Source: Undibacterium sp. YM2 (GTDB taxonomy: Bacteria; Pseudomonadota; Gammaproteobacteria; Burkholderiales; Burkholderiaceae_D). Taken from it: a stretch of 64,000 nucleotides of DNA. Of this stretch, positions 49,933-60,191 are shown piece after piece. The translations under genes and the position numbers were made by a program. The number at the start of each line of letters is the position of its first letter. Within the stretch, counting starts at the first letter, position 1. The stretch spans positions 3,038,001-3,102,000 of the forward strand of contig NZ_AP018441.1 in assembly GCF_009937975.1 (NCBI RefSeq), read 5' to 3'. The notes under the pieces are model-generated. The model saw only the letters and a list, made by a program, of their open reading frames with translations. It searched no databases and was not told where the DNA came from.

Positions 49933-50922
49933 ATGGCGAAATCCCCTATGCGCGTAGCTGTCACCGGCGCCGCAGGCCAAATTGGCTATTCCCTTCTGTT
50001 CCGTATCGCCAATGGCGACATGCTGGGCAAAGACCAGCCAGTGATTCTGCAATTATTGGAAATTCCTGACGAAAAAGCCCAGAAAGCGCTGAAAGGCGTA
50101 ATGATGGAAATCGACGACTGCGCATTCCCACTGTTGGCTGGCATGACAGCTCACAGCGATCCAATGACAGCGTTCAAAGATATCGACGTCGCCCTGCTGG
50201 TTGGTGCGCGTCCTCGCGGCCCAGGTATGGAACGCAAAGATCTGCTGGAAGCCAACGCGCAGATTTTCACTGTACAAGGCAAGGCACTTGATGCAGTAGC
50301 ATCCCGCAATGTTAAAGTTCTGGTCGTTGGCAACCCAGCCAATACCAATGCTTACATCGCGATGAAATCAGCACCTTCCCTGCCAGCGAAAAACTTCACA
50401 GCAATGCTGCGCCTGGATCACAACCGCGCCTTGTCTCAAGTGGCAGCCAAAGTTGGCAAGCCAGTTGCTGCAGTTGAAAAACTGTGCGTATGGGGCAATC
50501 ACTCCCCAACCATGTACGCTGACTATCGCTTCGCGACAGTTGACGGTGCATCTGTCAAAGACCTGATCAATGATCAAGTCTGGAACAAGGATGTATTCCT
50601 GCCTACAGTTGGCAAACGCGGCGCAGCAATTATCGAAGCACGCGGCCTGTCTTCTGCAGCTTCTGCAGCGAACGCAGCAATCGACCACGTACGTGACTGG
50701 TTGCTGGGCACAAATGGTAAATGGACAACAATGGGTATCCCTTCCGATGGCTCTTATGGCATCCCAGAAGGCACCATGTTCGGCTTCCCTGTGACAACAG
50801 AAAATGGTGAATACACCATCGTTCAAGGTCTGGAAATCGACGAGTTTTCCCGTGAACGCATCAACATCACACTCAAAGAATTGCAAGAAGAGCGTGATGG
50901 CGTCAAACACCTGGTAGGTTAA
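49933..50922 (+). CDS. mdh: Malate dehydrogenase
   Basis: The start at 49933 ([18 protein letters not shown]) is set by GGAG at 49922-49925; an upstream in-frame ATG adds 12 unconserved residues. The 329-residue enzyme is of the cytosolic-MDH-like type found in betaproteobacteria, with the [12 protein letters not shown] loop, the substrate arginines in [13 protein letters not shown], and the W-G-N-H-S-P-T-M-Y active-site His segment. It oxidises malate to oxaloacetate for GltA. It leads the plus-strand run with a CitE-like gene, an MliC-like gene and acnA. Confidence 0.95.
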   Translation: MAKSPMRVAVTGAAGQIGYSLLFRIANGDMLGKDQPVILQLLEIPDEKAQKALKGVMMEIDDCAFPLLAGMTAHSDPMTAFKDIDVALLVGARPRGPGMERKDLLEANAQIFTVQGKALDAVASRNVKVLVVGNPANTNAYIAMKSAPSLPAKNFTAMLRLDHNRALSQVAAKVGKPVAAVEKLCVWGNHSPTMYADYRFATVDGASVKDLINDQVWNKDVFLPTVGKRGAAIIEARGLSSAASAANAAIDHVRDWLLGTNGKWTTMGIPSDGSYGIPEGTMFGFPVTTENGEYTIVQGLEIDEFSRERINITLKELQEERDGVKHLVG

Positions 50923-50988
50923 TCAGGTAAGGGGGCAGGTTCCGGCACTCGCTGGAATCTGCCTTGATTCACGACGATATATTAAGTA

Positions 50989-51960
50989 ATGCACCCATCT
51001 ACAGTACTTTTTCAGGATCAAACTCTACCGGTTATATTACCGGTCTGCGACCATTACGCAGGATCTGAAAAATTGATGCGCAAATCGATTGCGCTACAAC
51101 AGGAACTGGGTGGAGTTTTTGACATCACTCTCGATTGCGAAGACGGCGCGGCCGCTGGCAACGAGATCAACCATGCCAATCTGGTCACCAGTTTGGTGAA
51201 CGGTACAGATAATCATTATCAGCGCCTGGGCGTGCGGGTGCATGATGTACATCACCCCGCATTTGAGCAAGACCTGGAAATCATCCTCCCTGCATGTGCA
51301 GACAAACTCGCTTATCTGGTTCTACCAAAAATCAACAATGTTGCCGAATTGCAGACTGCTCTTCAGCGCATTAATCATGTTGGTAAAAGAACTGATGGCC
51401 AACCGGTCCCTGTCCACGTCTTGATAGAAAGCCATGGCGCGCTGGCAGAAGTGCAGCAGATTGCCGCCCTGCCCCAGGTAGAATGCCTGTCTTTTGGCTT
51501 GATGGATTTTGTGTCCGCCCATTTTGGTGCCATACCTGCATCGGCGATGCGCTCACCTGGGCAGTTCAGCCACCCCCTGGTCTTGCGGGCCAAGCTTGAG
51601 ATTGCTGCAGCCTGTCATCGCTACGGCAAGGTAGCCTCACACAATGTTACCACCGAGATCAAAGACGCCAGCGTCGTGGCGAATGACGCACATCGCGCAG
51701 CCAGTGAGTGCGGCTACACACGTATGTGGAGCATACATCCAGACCAGATACGTCCCATCATTGAGGCATTTACGCCTGATGAAAACGACATCCATGATGC
51801 CATAGGCATCCTGGGTCAGGCAAAAAAACAGGACTGGGGCCCCATACAATGGCAAGGACAGTTACATGACAGAGCCAGTTACCGTTATTATTGGACAATT
51901 TTAAAACGTGCCCAGTCCGGGTCATTTGTTTTACCAGCAGCAACACAAGAGTTAATCTAG
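50989..51960 (+). CDS. CitE-like CoA ester lyase (HpcH/HpaI aldolase superfamily)
   Basis: The 323-residue product has the CitE/HpcH TIM-barrel features: substrate arginine in K-L-M-R-K-S, the metal-site segment L-D-C-E-D-G-A (Glu51, Asp52), and G-L-M-D-F-V-S-A-H-F-G. No citrate lyase alpha or gamma subunits (citF, citD) are present, so it is a stand-alone lyase, perhaps acting on malyl-, citramalyl- or a related CoA ester. It sits 66 bp after mdh, a neighbour pair common in Burkholderiales. The substrate remains open. Confidence 0.88.
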   Translation: MHPSTVLFQDQTLPVILPVCDHYAGSEKLMRKSIALQQELGGVFDITLDCEDGAAAGNEINHANLVTSLVNGTDNHYQRLGVRVHDVHHPAFEQDLEIILPACADKLAYLVLPKINNVAELQTALQRINHVGKRTDGQPVPVHVLIESHGALAEVQQIAALPQVECLSFGLMDFVSAHFGAIPASAMRSPGQFSHPLVLRAKLEIAAACHRYGKVASHNVTTEIKDASVVANDAHRAASECGYTRMWSIHPDQIRPIIEAFTPDENDIHDAIGILGQAKKQDWGPIQWQGQLHDRASYRYYWTILKRAQSGSFVLPAATQELI

Positions 51961-51968
51961 GAGACACC

Positions 51969-52448
51969 ATGAAATTACTTTCTTTTATCAGCCTGGCATT
52001 TGCCGCATGTACCATCCTTGTGGCCAATGCCCATGCAGTGGAAGCGCCACGCAGCAAAACCAAATCCACAGCAAAGGCAGCAAAACCTGCAGCCACCCAG
52101 GCAACAAAAGAAGATGACGAGCCAGAACCTGACGTGGCATCGCACAAAAATTTCGACTACAAGTGCGAACTCGGCAACTCCCTGACCATGTACACCAATC
52201 CAGAAGATGCTGACCACGTGGCCATGCGCTGGAAAAAACGCTTGTACCGCCTGACTAAAGTCGATACCACTACAGGTGCCGTGCGCTTTGAAAACCGCAA
52301 GTCTGGATTTGTCTGGATAGGCATTCCTGCCAAAGGTTTATTACTGGATTCCCACAAGGGCCAGCAATTGGCCAATGAATGCAAGACAGAAGCAGCATCA
52401 CTGGCAGAAGTGAATAGCAGCGCCACCGGTGCAGCGCCAGTCAAGTAA
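51969..52448 (+). CDS. Secreted MliC-like protein (lysozyme-inhibitor fold)
   Basis: Starting at 51969 after AGGAGACACC gives 159 residues with a signal peptide (about 1-22, ending A-H-A). A Lys/Ala-rich linker is followed by a beta-barrel-like domain (about 65-145) opening with F-D-Y-K-C-E-L-G-N-S-L-T-M-Y and closing with A-N-E-C; the two Cys probably pair. This resembles the MliC inhibitors of c-type lysozyme, though MliC is normally shorter and more compact. It lies 8 bp after the CitE-like gene, inside a run of TCA enzymes, which is an odd place for a periplasmic inhibitor. Confidence 0.72.
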   Translation: MKLLSFISLAFAACTILVANAHAVEAPRSKTKSTAKAAKPAATQATKEDDEPEPDVASHKNFDYKCELGNSLTMYTNPEDADHVAMRWKKRLYRLTKVDTTTGAVRFENRKSGFVWIGIPAKGLLLDSHKGQQLANECKTEAASLAEVNSSATGAAPVK

Positions 52449-52579
52449 GTTCTAGTGCCATAACACGCAATATTTGCTCAGTATGACCGGATGGAGTTGA
52501 GTGGGCATTGAGTGGATATTGCAGTAATTTAATGTAATTATTTTTTGATCGTTGATTTTTGTAAATAAGAGGAAGAGCC

Positions 52580-55315
52580 ATGAGCCAAAATGCGTACAAA
52601 GATGCATTCAAAACCCTGAAAGATTTTAAAATTTCAGACACCAAGAAAGGCAAGTTCTTTTCCCTGCCTGCACTGGAAAAAAATCTCGGCGTAAAAATCT
52701 CACGCCTGCCAGTCTCCATCCGTATCGTGCTGGAATCGGTACTGCGTAACTGCGACGGCAAAAAAGTCACCGAAGAGCACGTCAAGCAGTTGGCGAACTG
52801 GGGTGCAACTGCAGCCCGCACGGACGAAATCCCTTTCGTCGTATCCCGCGTTGTCCTGCAAGATTTTACCGGCGTCCCTTTGCTGGCTGACCTGGCTGCG
52901 ATGCGCAACGTCGCTGCCAAGCAAGGCAAAAATCCAAAAAATATCGAGCCATTGGTTCCGGTTGATCTGGTCGTAGATCACTCCGTGCAGATCGATCATT
53001 TCCGCGAAAAGAAAGCGCTGGACCTGAACATGAAACTGGAATTCCAACGCAATAACGAGCGTTACCAGTTCATGAAATGGGGCATGCAGGCATTTGATAC
53101 TTTTGGCGTGGTTCCTCCAGGCTTTGGTATCGTCCATCAGGTCAATCTGGAATACCTCGCACGCGGCGTACACAAAATCAAAGATGCCAAGAAAAATGAA
53201 GTCTTCTATCCAGACACACTGGTAGGTACAGACTCCCACACCACCATGATCAATGGTATCGGTGTCGTCGGCTGGGGCGTGGGCGGTATTGAAGCCGAAG
53301 CCGGCATGCTGGGTCAACCGGTCTATTTCCTGACACCTGACGTGGTCGGCGTGAACCTGACTGGCGCATTGCGCGAAGGTTGCACGGCAACGGATCTGGT
53401 ACTGACAATTACCGAATTGCTGCGCAAAGCCAAGGTTGTTGGCAAGTTTGTTGAATTCTTTGGCGAAGGCACACGCTCCCTGTCACTGACAGACCGCGCC
53501 ACCATCGCCAACATGGCACCAGAATACGGCGCCACCATGGGCTTCTTCCCGGTTGATGAAGCGACTATCGACTACTTCAAAGGCACAGGCCGCACCAAGG
53601 CAGAAATAGACGCATTCGAAGGCTATTTCAAAGCCCAGAAAATGTTCGGCATCCCTGCTGCTGGCGACATCGACTATACGACAGAAATCAGCCTCGATCT
53701 GTCCACCGTTGCACCATCTCTGGCTGGCCCTAAACGCCCACAAGACCGTATTGAAATCGGAAACGTCAAATCGACTTTTGCAGACCTGTTCTCGAAACCA
53801 ACCTCCGAGAACGGCTTCAACAAAAAAGCAGAAGATCTGGATGCGGTCTACACCAATACTGATGGCGTGAAAGTCAAAAACGGCGATGTATTGATCGCTG
53901 CAATTACATCCTGCACCAACACATCCAATCCTAGCGTCTTGCTGGCAGCAGGCTTGCTGGCCAAGAAAGCCGTTGAAGCTGGCTTGAAAGTTGCCCCGCA
54001 TATCAAAACTTCGCTGGCTCCTGGCTCGCGCGTTGTGACCAAATACCTGGAAGCAGCAGGTTTGTTGCCTTACCTGGAAAAACTCGGCTTCGGCGTCACA
54101 GCCTACGGTTGCACAACCTGTATCGGCAATGCCGGTGACCTGACACCTGCAATGAATGAAGCAATTGTTGCCAACGACGTCGTCGCATCTGCAGTTCTGT
54201 CCGGCAACCGTAACTTTGAAGCACGTATTCACCCGAATATCCGCTCCAACTTCCTGGCCTCCCCTCCATTGGTGGTTGCCTACGCCATTGCTGGCAATAT
54301 GACACGCGACCTGATGACAGAGCCAGTTGGCCGCGTTAAAGGCAAGGACATTTTCCTGGGTGACATCTGGCCTACCAGTGCAGAAATCAACAAGCTGATG
54401 AAATATGCGATGAATTCCAAGACTTTCAAGGAAAACTACGCTGACGTCAAAGGTGCACCAGGCAAGCTGTGGGAAAACATCCAGGGTGTTGCAGAAGGTG
54501 AAGTCTATAACTGGCCTACTTCCACCTATATCGCTGAGCCACCATTCTTTGCTGACTTCACGATGGAACCAAAAGCCGCCGCGACAGGTATCACTGGTGC
54601 GCGTGCACTGGGCGTATTCGGCGACTCCATCACGACTGACCATATCTCCCCAGCTGGCTCCATCAAGGAATCCAGCCCTGCAGGTAAATGGCTGAAAGAA
54701 AACGGCGTCTTGAAAGCCGATTTCAACTCCTACGGCTCACGTCGTGGCAACCATGAAATCATGATGCGCGGCACGTTTGCCAACGTCCGTATCAAAAATC
54801 TCATGATCCCGGCAAAAGAAGACGGTTCCCGCGTTGAAGGCGGCGAAACCCTGTTCCAGCCAACCGGCGAACCTATGGCCATTTACGATGCTGCAATGAA
54901 GTATGTTGCTGAAGGCACGCCAACCATGATTTTCGGTGGCGAAGAATACGGTACGGGTTCTTCCCGTGACTGGGCAGCAAAAGGGACGCAATTGCTGGGT
55001 GTCAAAGCTGTCATCGCCCGTTCTTTTGAACGTATCCACCGCTCCAACCTGGTTGGCATGGGTGTATTGCCACTGCAATTTATCGGCACTGACAGTGTTG
55101 ATACTTTGGGCATCACTGGCAATGAATCCTTTGATCTCAAAGGTATAGAAGATGAAATCAAGCCACAGCAAGAAGTGACTCTGGTCATCAACCGTGCCAA
55201 CGGTGAGAAGAAGGAAGTCAAGGTCTTGCTGCGCATCGATACACCTATCGAAGTTGACTACTACAAACATGGCGGCATCTTGCCATTCGTCTTGCGTCAA
55301 TTGCTGGCAGCCTAA
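52580..55315 (+). CDS. acnA: Aconitate hydratase A
   Basis: The 911-residue enzyme has the 4Fe-4S ligands in T-S-C-T-N-T-S-N-P and [11 protein letters not shown], and the C-terminal swivel domain with [16 protein letters not shown]. It interconverts citrate and isocitrate; AcnA-type enzymes are the stable, IRP1-like form. It follows the mdh, CitE-like and MliC-like genes after 131 bp and may have its own promoter there. The ribosome site GAGGAAGAGCC is nearly the same as that of gltA. Two hairpins follow the stop. Confidence 0.96.
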   Translation: MSQNAYKDAFKTLKDFKISDTKKGKFFSLPALEKNLGVKISRLPVSIRIVLESVLRNCDGKKVTEEHVKQLANWGATAARTDEIPFVVSRVVLQDFTGVPLLADLAAMRNVAAKQGKNPKNIEPLVPVDLVVDHSVQIDHFREKKALDLNMKLEFQRNNERYQFMKWGMQAFDTFGVVPPGFGIVHQVNLEYLARGVHKIKDAKKNEVFYPDTLVGTDSHTTMINGIGVVGWGVGGIEAEAGMLGQPVYFLTPDVVGVNLTGALREGCTATDLVLTITELLRKAKVVGKFVEFFGEGTRSLSLTDRATIANMAPEYGATMGFFPVDEATIDYFKGTGRTKAEIDAFEGYFKAQKMFGIPAAGDIDYTTEISLDLSTVAPSLAGPKRPQDRIEIGNVKSTFADLFSKPTSENGFNKKAEDLDAVYTNTDGVKVKNGDVLIAAITSCTNTSNPSVLLAAGLLAKKAVEAGLKVAPHIKTSLAPGSRVVTKYLEAAGLLPYLEKLGFGVTAYGCTTCIGNAGDLTPAMNEAIVANDVVASAVLSGNRNFEARIHPNIRSNFLASPPLVVAYAIAGNMTRDLMTEPVGRVKGKDIFLGDIWPTSAEINKLMKYAMNSKTFKENYADVKGAPGKLWENIQGVAEGEVYNWPTSTYIAEPPFFADFTMEPKAAATGITGARALGVFGDSITTDHISPAGSIKESSPAGKWLKENGVLKADFNSYGSRRGNHEIMMRGTFANVRIKNLMIPAKEDGSRVEGGETLFQPTGEPMAIYDAAMKYVAEGTPTMIFGGEEYGTGSSRDWAAKGTQLLGVKAVIARSFERIHRSNLVGMGVLPLQFIGTDSVDTLGITGNESFDLKGIEDEIKPQQEVTLVINRANGEKKEVKVLLRIDTPIEVDYYKHGGILPFVLRQLLAA

Positions 55316-55329
55316 GCTTAGGGCAAACC

Positions 55330-55392
55330 CATCCCTGCTTGCAGGGATGAATTGAAAAAGAGTGAATTTCCATGGAAATTCACTCTTTTTTA
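55330..55392 (+). terminator. Terminator region after acnA
   Basis: A small hairpin (CATCCCTG / CAGGGATG, 55329-55349) is followed by a long perfect stem, AAAGAGTGAATTTC and GAAATTCACTCTTT around CATG at 55371-55374, with a T-run to 55391. The second hairpin is a strong intrinsic terminator and, being symmetrical, could work in both directions. Confidence 0.9.
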
Positions 55393-55487
55393 TTTGGTTT
55401 TTCTTTCATTGCATGAACATGCAAGAATGATGTAAGCAAGCTCCTCTAAGCTTAGTCCATCTTATAAGCTCAACTCTGGAGACAATT

Positions 55488-55724
55488 ATGTGGAAAATTC
55501 TCGTCGGCTTTATTATTTTTGCAGCCGCTGCCCTGTTCCTGATTTTTAAAGCGGGTGACAAAGTCGATATGCAAGGTGAAGCAGCCGGCCATAATCCGAC
55601 CGAGGTTCATTCGGCTTCCGCCAGTGCCACCGCTCCTGCTCCGGCAAGCCTGCCAGCTGCCGCATCTGAAGCGAGCGCAAGTGCCGCGCCAGCATCTGAA
55701 GCAGCAAGCAGTGCCAGTAAATAA
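55488..55724 (+). CDS. Small single-pass membrane protein with an Ala/Ser-rich tail
   Basis: The 78-residue product starts with a membrane helix (about 3-21, I-L-V-G-F-I-I-F-A-A-A-A-L-F-L-I-F), then a short charged piece and about 40 residues that are nearly all Ala, Ser and Pro, probably disordered and extracytoplasmic. TGGAGACAATT gives a good ribosome site. I do not know its function. It is a one-gene unit between terminators. Confidence 0.7.
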   Translation: MWKILVGFIIFAAAALFLIFKAGDKVDMQGEAAGHNPTEVHSASASATAPAPASLPAAASEASASAAPASEAASSASK

Positions 55725-55743
55725 GTCTTTATTTATTAAAACG

Positions 55744-55774
55744 AAGGCTGCCTGAATAACAAGTTGGCAGCCTT
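55744..55774. terminator. Bidirectional hairpin terminator between the small membrane protein gene and metC
   Basis: AAGGCTGCC pairs with GGCAGCCTT around a 13-base loop, with T-rich sequence on both outer sides (TGTCTTT on plus, CGTTTTAAT on minus). The two genes are convergent here. Confidence 0.65.
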
Positions 55775-55779
55775 TGTCT

Positions 55780-56961
55780 TTACACCAGCGCCACCAAAGC
55801 CTGTTCTATATCGGCAATCAGGTCTTGCGTATCTTCCAGACCTATATTGAAACGCACCAAAGTCCCTGACTCTGTCCAGTTGCTACGCATATACTGCATG
55901 CGATAAGGCACGCATAAACTATGCGCCCCACCCCAGCTATAACCCAGCTTGAACAGTTTCAGGCTATCGACGAAGCGGTCGGTTTGCTCTTCAGTATACT
56001 TCGCATCCAATAGCACCGAAAACAAACCGCCTGCCCCGGTAAAATCACGCTGCCAGATTTCATGCCCGGGGCAATCCGGCAAGGCTGGATGCAAAACCTT
56101 GCTGATCTCTGGTCGCAGGGCTAACCACGCAGCAATTTTGCGTGCACTTTGATCGTGTGCGTTAAAACGCAGTTGCAGCGTCGGCAAATTGCGCAGTACC
56201 AAATAGACGTCGTCCATGCCAACACCAAAGCCCAGACGCATGTGCGCCAGTTGCAACCGGGTATTCAGTGCCTTGTCACGGGTAATGACGGCTCCCATCA
56301 AGACATCCGAACCACCACTCTGGTATTTGGTCAGCGCCTGCATGATGATATCGACGCCATGCGCAAAAGCAGAGAACGCAAGCCCTGCCGACCAGGTATT
56401 GTCCATCGCCACCAATACCCCGCGCGCATGGGCAGCAATGCATATCGCAGGCACATCCGGTACTTCCATTGACACTGAACCCGGTGCTTCCACCCAGATC
56501 AGGCGAGTATTTTCTGCTATCAATGCTGCGATACCAGCACCAATCAAGGGGTCATAATACTGCACACTGATACCGAAACTGCGCGATAACCAATCTGCCA
56601 GGTCGCGGTTGGGGCCGTAGGCATTGTCCGGTATCAGAACGTGATCACCACTCTGCAGGAAAGCCATATCTACCAGCGTAATTGCCGCGAGGCCACTGGG
56701 TGCAAGCAGGCAGAAGTTGCCTTTCTCTATTTGTGCCAGCCTGGCTTCCAGGGTAAAACTGGTCGGCGTGCCATGCAGACCATAGGTATACGCCGACTTA
56801 TCCTGCCAGCTACGCTCGCGCATGGCGGCGACATTTTCAAACAAGACGGTAGATGCATGATGTATGCCGACAGGGAAGGCAGCAAAACCTTCTGGTGCGA
56901 CATATTCATTGTGGATGATGCTGGTATTAAATCCCGGCTCAGGTCGAATATTTTCTGACAT
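55780..56961 (-). CDS. metC: Cystathionine beta-lyase (Cys/Met metabolism PLP enzyme)
   Basis: The 393-residue enzyme has the family motif Y-T-Y-G-L-H-G-T-P-T (58-67), Asp187 in A-M-D-N-T-W, and the PLP lysine Lys212 in A-L-T-K-Y-Q-S-G-G-S-D. The wording matches the alphaproteobacterial and betaproteobacterial MetC group, which cleaves cystathionine to homocysteine, pyruvate and ammonia. Other gamma-family lyases are possible. It is alone, with no SAM riboswitch visible in its 75-bp upstream gap. Confidence 0.88.
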   Translation of the reverse strand: MSENIRPEPGFNTSIIHNEYVAPEGFAAFPVGIHHASTVLFENVAAMRERSWQDKSAYTYGLHGTPTSFTLEARLAQIEKGNFCLLAPSGLAAITLVDMAFLQSGDHVLIPDNAYGPNRDLADWLSRSFGISVQYYDPLIGAGIAALIAENTRLIWVEAPGSVSMEVPDVPAICIAAHARGVLVAMDNTWSAGLAFSAFAHGVDIIMQALTKYQSGGSDVLMGAVITRDKALNTRLQLAHMRLGFGVGMDDVYLVLRNLPTLQLRFNAHDQSARKIAAWLALRPEISKVLHPALPDCPGHEIWQRDFTGAGGLFSVLLDAKYTEEQTDRFVDSLKLFKLGYSWGGAHSLCVPYRMQYMRSNWTESGTLVRFNIGLEDTQDLIADIEQALVALV

Positions 56962-57034
56962 GCCAATCCCTGTTTCGCTAATAGTTCAAATGTTTGCACA
57001 TATTAGCGTACAAGCAGTACACACTCCATCATGA

Positions 57035-57058
57035 AAAAAGGCGCATCACGCGCCTTTT
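57035..57058 (-). terminator. Intrinsic terminator after the secreted hydrolase gene
   Basis: On the minus strand AAAAGGCGC pairs with GCGCCTTTT around a 5-base loop, followed by more T. It lies 18 bp after the stop of the gene at 57077. Confidence 0.85.
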
Positions 57059-57076
57059 AGAAGTCTGTCTTGTTAA

Positions 57077-58021
57077 CTATTTTTTTGACAGCTCGTTGAT
57101 CATTTCACCTTCTGTCAGGCTGATGTTGCTGGCAGCCCCATCATCCAGCAGAATTTTTCTGGCGATCAGATCGTTACCAGGAGCCAGAATCGTAAAATGT
57201 GAAGCTCCTTTGATCGATAAGAATTTGATATAGGGATTGCGGGATTTACTGCGCAGCGATTCCAGAGATTGGATATTTCCATCCACCCCCTCAATAACAA
57301 ATAAAGGGCTTGCGACAGATGGCAGCCAGTAATATGGTGCGCGAGCCAGCAAGTCCGCACTACTCATCTTGTCGTAATTAACCGGCATCATTTTCCCGTA
57401 TTGACGCAACTCAGCGACCGGGCCAAATGAAAACACTGCCCTGAAACGTTTGCTAGCCTCAGCCACCATCAATACCAAAGTACCGCCAGTGCTATGGCCG
57501 CCAAGATAAATACGCGATGGATCTACCCAGGGTTGCTGGGCCAGATAATCTGCCGCTGCCAGCACATCATCAATCTCACCAAAATGTGCTTCATGCTTAC
57601 CTGGATTATCATTACCACCGCGCAAAGTCGGGAACATCATCACGATACCAGCTTTGCGGTAAGCCGCAGCAGACTGGTCATTAGTTCTGGGACTAGCCTG
57701 GGATAAAGTTGTTCCATCAATCGAATTGCAATCGCCGCCTGTAATCCAGATGATGGCCGGGTGTTTTTTCCCATCTTTGGGGTCGGGAGTCAACATGGCA
57801 GCAAGCTGCCCTACTGCTGACTGATATTGCACAGATTTGAATACATTATCTGGTGAATTACCTACGGGGCTACGATCATTCCCGTCATAAGCCACCTGAG
57901 TCTTGAACTGCTTGCGAAAGCTGGCAAAGGATGCCGGATTAGGGGCGTTATCAGCAAACACTGATGGAGAAATTGACGCTAGCAACAATACAAGTACGCA
58001 AAATTTTTTTACTAAAAACAT
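57077..58021 (-). CDS. Exported alpha/beta hydrolase (prolyl oligopeptidase / S9-like)
   Basis: Taking the ATG at 58021 (M-F-L-V-K-K-F) gives 314 residues with a signal peptide ending V-F-A-D near residue 23; the frame to 58060 adds 13 residues before it. The nucleophile elbow is G-G-H-S-T-G-G (Ser177), with an acid candidate in V-I-E-G-V-D-G and a His in K-G-A-S-H-F-T. This is an esterase- or peptidase-like fold in the periplasm; the substrate is unknown. It is followed by a terminator and seems to be a single-gene unit. Confidence 0.8.
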   Translation of the reverse strand: MFLVKKFCVLVLLLASISPSVFADNAPNPASFASFRKQFKTQVAYDGNDRSPVGNSPDNVFKSVQYQSAVGQLAAMLTPDPKDGKKHPAIIWITGGDCNSIDGTTLSQASPRTNDQSAAAYRKAGIVMMFPTLRGGNDNPGKHEAHFGEIDDVLAAADYLAQQPWVDPSRIYLGGHSTGGTLVLMVAEASKRFRAVFSFGPVAELRQYGKMMPVNYDKMSSADLLARAPYYWLPSVASPLFVIEGVDGNIQSLESLRSKSRNPYIKFLSIKGASHFTILAPGNDLIARKILLDDGAASNISLTEGEMINELSKK

Positions 58022-58178
58022 GATCTTCCAGGCCCGGGGAAAAGAGCTGGATTGTACCATTTAAGATTTGCCTCAAATGCACGCTATTTTGGATTACGGT
58101 GCAACAGCAAGAACTGCACAACGCATAAAAACATACGCCGGCATGAGCAGCCTTGGATGAAAAGCTCGATCGACTATT

Positions 58179-58655
58179 TTATTTAGTTAAGACAGCTTTG
58201 GTTTTTTTACTTTTTGGGCGTGGCAGCAATTCAAGTACGAATTCTTTACTGACTTTGCCATCATCTGATTGCCAGATACCGCGTATGACATTGTCCTTGA
58301 GTTCACCATCCCACTGCCCGGATACATCTATGCCGTCTTCGGATTCTTCCATGCTGAGCTTGTTGCCGCTGACTTCACCGGCCAACAAAATCTTTTTACC
58401 TTGATTACGCTTGCCACCTGCCACGACATAAGAACCTTCGACACTGTCCCTGTCTTCGGCCTTGGGTTGCAAATGCATACGTATCTTGTCATCACCGATT
58501 TTGCCCTGGAATTCAATTTCCCTCGCAAAAAAAGGGTTCTCCATGGGAGCAAAGCGTGTAGTCTGGATGGAAGCAGGCTCAGCCTTGACCTGAGCCTGGG
58601 CCGCCAACCCCGAGCACAGAGTCAGCGGCAATACAGCGAAATACAAAAATCTCAT
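58179..58655 (-). CDS. Small secreted hypothetical protein
   Basis: The start at 58655 overlaps the rimO stop by one base (TGATG), giving 158 residues with a signal peptide (about 1-22). The mature part is beta-rich with a repeated pattern of G-x-[VI] strands (E-V-S-G-N-K-L-S-M-E-E, D-V-S-G-Q-W-D-G-E-L) and a basic tail (R-P-K-S-K-K-T-K). I do not recognise the family; the G-x-W-x-G pattern is like that of small extracellular beta-barrels. It is probably made from the rimO message. Confidence 0.65.
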   Translation of the reverse strand: MRFLYFAVLPLTLCSGLAAQAQVKAEPASIQTTRFAPMENPFFAREIEFQGKIGDDKIRMHLQPKAEDRDSVEGSYVVAGGKRNQGKKILLAGEVSGNKLSMEESEDGIDVSGQWDGELKDNVIRGIWQSDDGKVSKEFVLELLPRPKSKKTKAVLTK

Positions 58656-60037
58656 CAGACCGCTTCGCCCCACAAATCATGGGCATCAGCCGCCGTAATT
58701 TTCACTTCGACGAATTCGCCAACCTTGAGTTTGCGGTGTGGTTCGAAAGGTGGCTTGACATAGACTACGCCATCAATCTCAGGCGCATCTGCAGAGCTAC
58801 GGCCAACGCCGCCACTACGATCCAGGGAATCGATCAAGACACGCATGGTTTTACCTATCTTGGCCTGCAGGCGTTTCTTGGATATGCCTTCCTGCAATTC
58901 CATGACACGGCGGCGGCGGTCTTCACGGACCTCATCTGGCAACTGGTTCTCTATCTCGTTGGCTGTTGCGCCCTCGACCGGTGAATAGGCAAAACAACCG
59001 AGACGATCAATTTCAGCCTCTTTAAGGAAGTCGAGCAGGTATTCAAACTCTTCTTCTGTCTCGCCAGGGAAACCGGCGATGAAGGTGGAACGTATCGTGA
59101 TCTCCGGGCACATTTCACGCCAGGCCTTGATGCGTTCTATGTTTTTCTCGCCGCTCGCCGGACGCTTCATACGCTTTAGCACGTCAGGGTGAGCATGCTG
59201 CAAAGGCACATCCAGGTAAGGGAGGACATGACCATTGTTCATGAAAGGAATGATCTGATCGACATGCGGATACGGATACACATAATGCAGGCGCACCCAG
59301 GCATCATATTGTTTGGCCAGCTCACCCAGCGCCTCCACCAACTGCGTCATATGCGTCTTGACTGGCTTGCCATTCCAGAAGCCCATGCGGAACTTGATAT
59401 CCACGCCATAGGCACTGGTGTCCTGGGAGATCACCAGCAATTCCTTGACCCCGGCTTTGAACAGGTTTTCTGCTTCCAGCATGACATCGGCAATCGGGCG
59501 CGACACCAGATCACCACGCATGGAGGGAATAATGCAGAAACTGCAGCGGTGGTTACAGCCTTCGGATATTTTGAGGTAAGCGAAATGCTTGGGCGTCAGT
59601 TTGACGCCTTGTGCTGGCACCAGATCCATGAAAGGCTCATGCGGTTTAGGCAAATGCTTGTGCACTGCCGCCATGACTTCACCGACTGCATGTGGGCCAG
59701 TCACTTCCAGCACTTTAGGATGAATAGACTGTATCATGTCCTTACCGTCAGCATCTTTTTTAGCGCCCAGGCAACCAGTCACGATGACCCTGCCGTTTTC
59801 AGCCAGTGCCTCACCAATCGCATCCAGAGATTCCTGCACAGCGGCATCAATGAAGCCGCAGGTGTTAACGATGACCAGATCGGCACCGTCATAGGATTTG
59901 GCAGTGTCGTAACCTTCAGCACGCAACTGGGTCAGGATTTGTTCGGAATCGACAAGCGCCTTTGGGCAACCCAGGGACACAAATCCCACCTTGTGGGTAG
60001 CAGGCATTTCTTGACGACGAATTTCAGAGATAGACAT
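58655..60037 (-). CDS. rimO: Ribosomal protein S12 methylthiotransferase RimO
   Basis: The 460-residue radical SAM enzyme has the three N-terminal cluster cysteines (24, 60, 89), the C161-x-x-x-C165-x-x-C168 SAM cluster motif ([10 protein letters not shown]), and a C-terminal TRAM domain. It adds a methylthio group to the conserved Asp of ribosomal protein S12. I use the ATG at 60037; a TTG 9 bases upstream is also in frame. It lies downstream of phaR, separated by a strong terminator, and is coupled to a small secreted protein gene. Confidence 0.95.
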   Translation of the reverse strand: MSISEIRRQEMPATHKVGFVSLGCPKALVDSEQILTQLRAEGYDTAKSYDGADLVIVNTCGFIDAAVQESLDAIGEALAENGRVIVTGCLGAKKDADGKDMIQSIHPKVLEVTGPHAVGEVMAAVHKHLPKPHEPFMDLVPAQGVKLTPKHFAYLKISEGCNHRCSFCIIPSMRGDLVSRPIADVMLEAENLFKAGVKELLVISQDTSAYGVDIKFRMGFWNGKPVKTHMTQLVEALGELAKQYDAWVRLHYVYPYPHVDQIIPFMNNGHVLPYLDVPLQHAHPDVLKRMKRPASGEKNIERIKAWREMCPEITIRSTFIAGFPGETEEEFEYLLDFLKEAEIDRLGCFAYSPVEGATANEIENQLPDEVREDRRRRVMELQEGISKKRLQAKIGKTMRVLIDSLDRSGGVGRSSADAPEIDGVVYVKPPFEPHRKLKVGEFVEVKITAADAHDLWGEAV

Positions 60038-60062
60038 AGAGGACAATTAATAGCAAATAAGA

Positions 60063-60105
60063 GCAAAAAGGGTACAAAAGCGAATCCGCTATTGTACCCT
60101 TTTTG
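60063..60105. terminator. Strong intrinsic terminator between phaR and rimO
   Basis: CAAAAAGGGTACAA pairs perfectly with TTGTACCCTTTTTG, and the loop itself contains an AGCG/CGCT stem. It ends phaR transcription on the minus strand and leaves only 25 bp before the rimO start, so the rimO promoter may overlap or lie upstream of this hairpin. Confidence 0.88.
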
Positions 60106-60191
60106 CCAGCCCAACTTGCCGCATCTGTCATAATTTCCTGAAGAATCAGAGGCTTAAGTCAGAATACGTACCCGTTCGACTTGAATATCAT

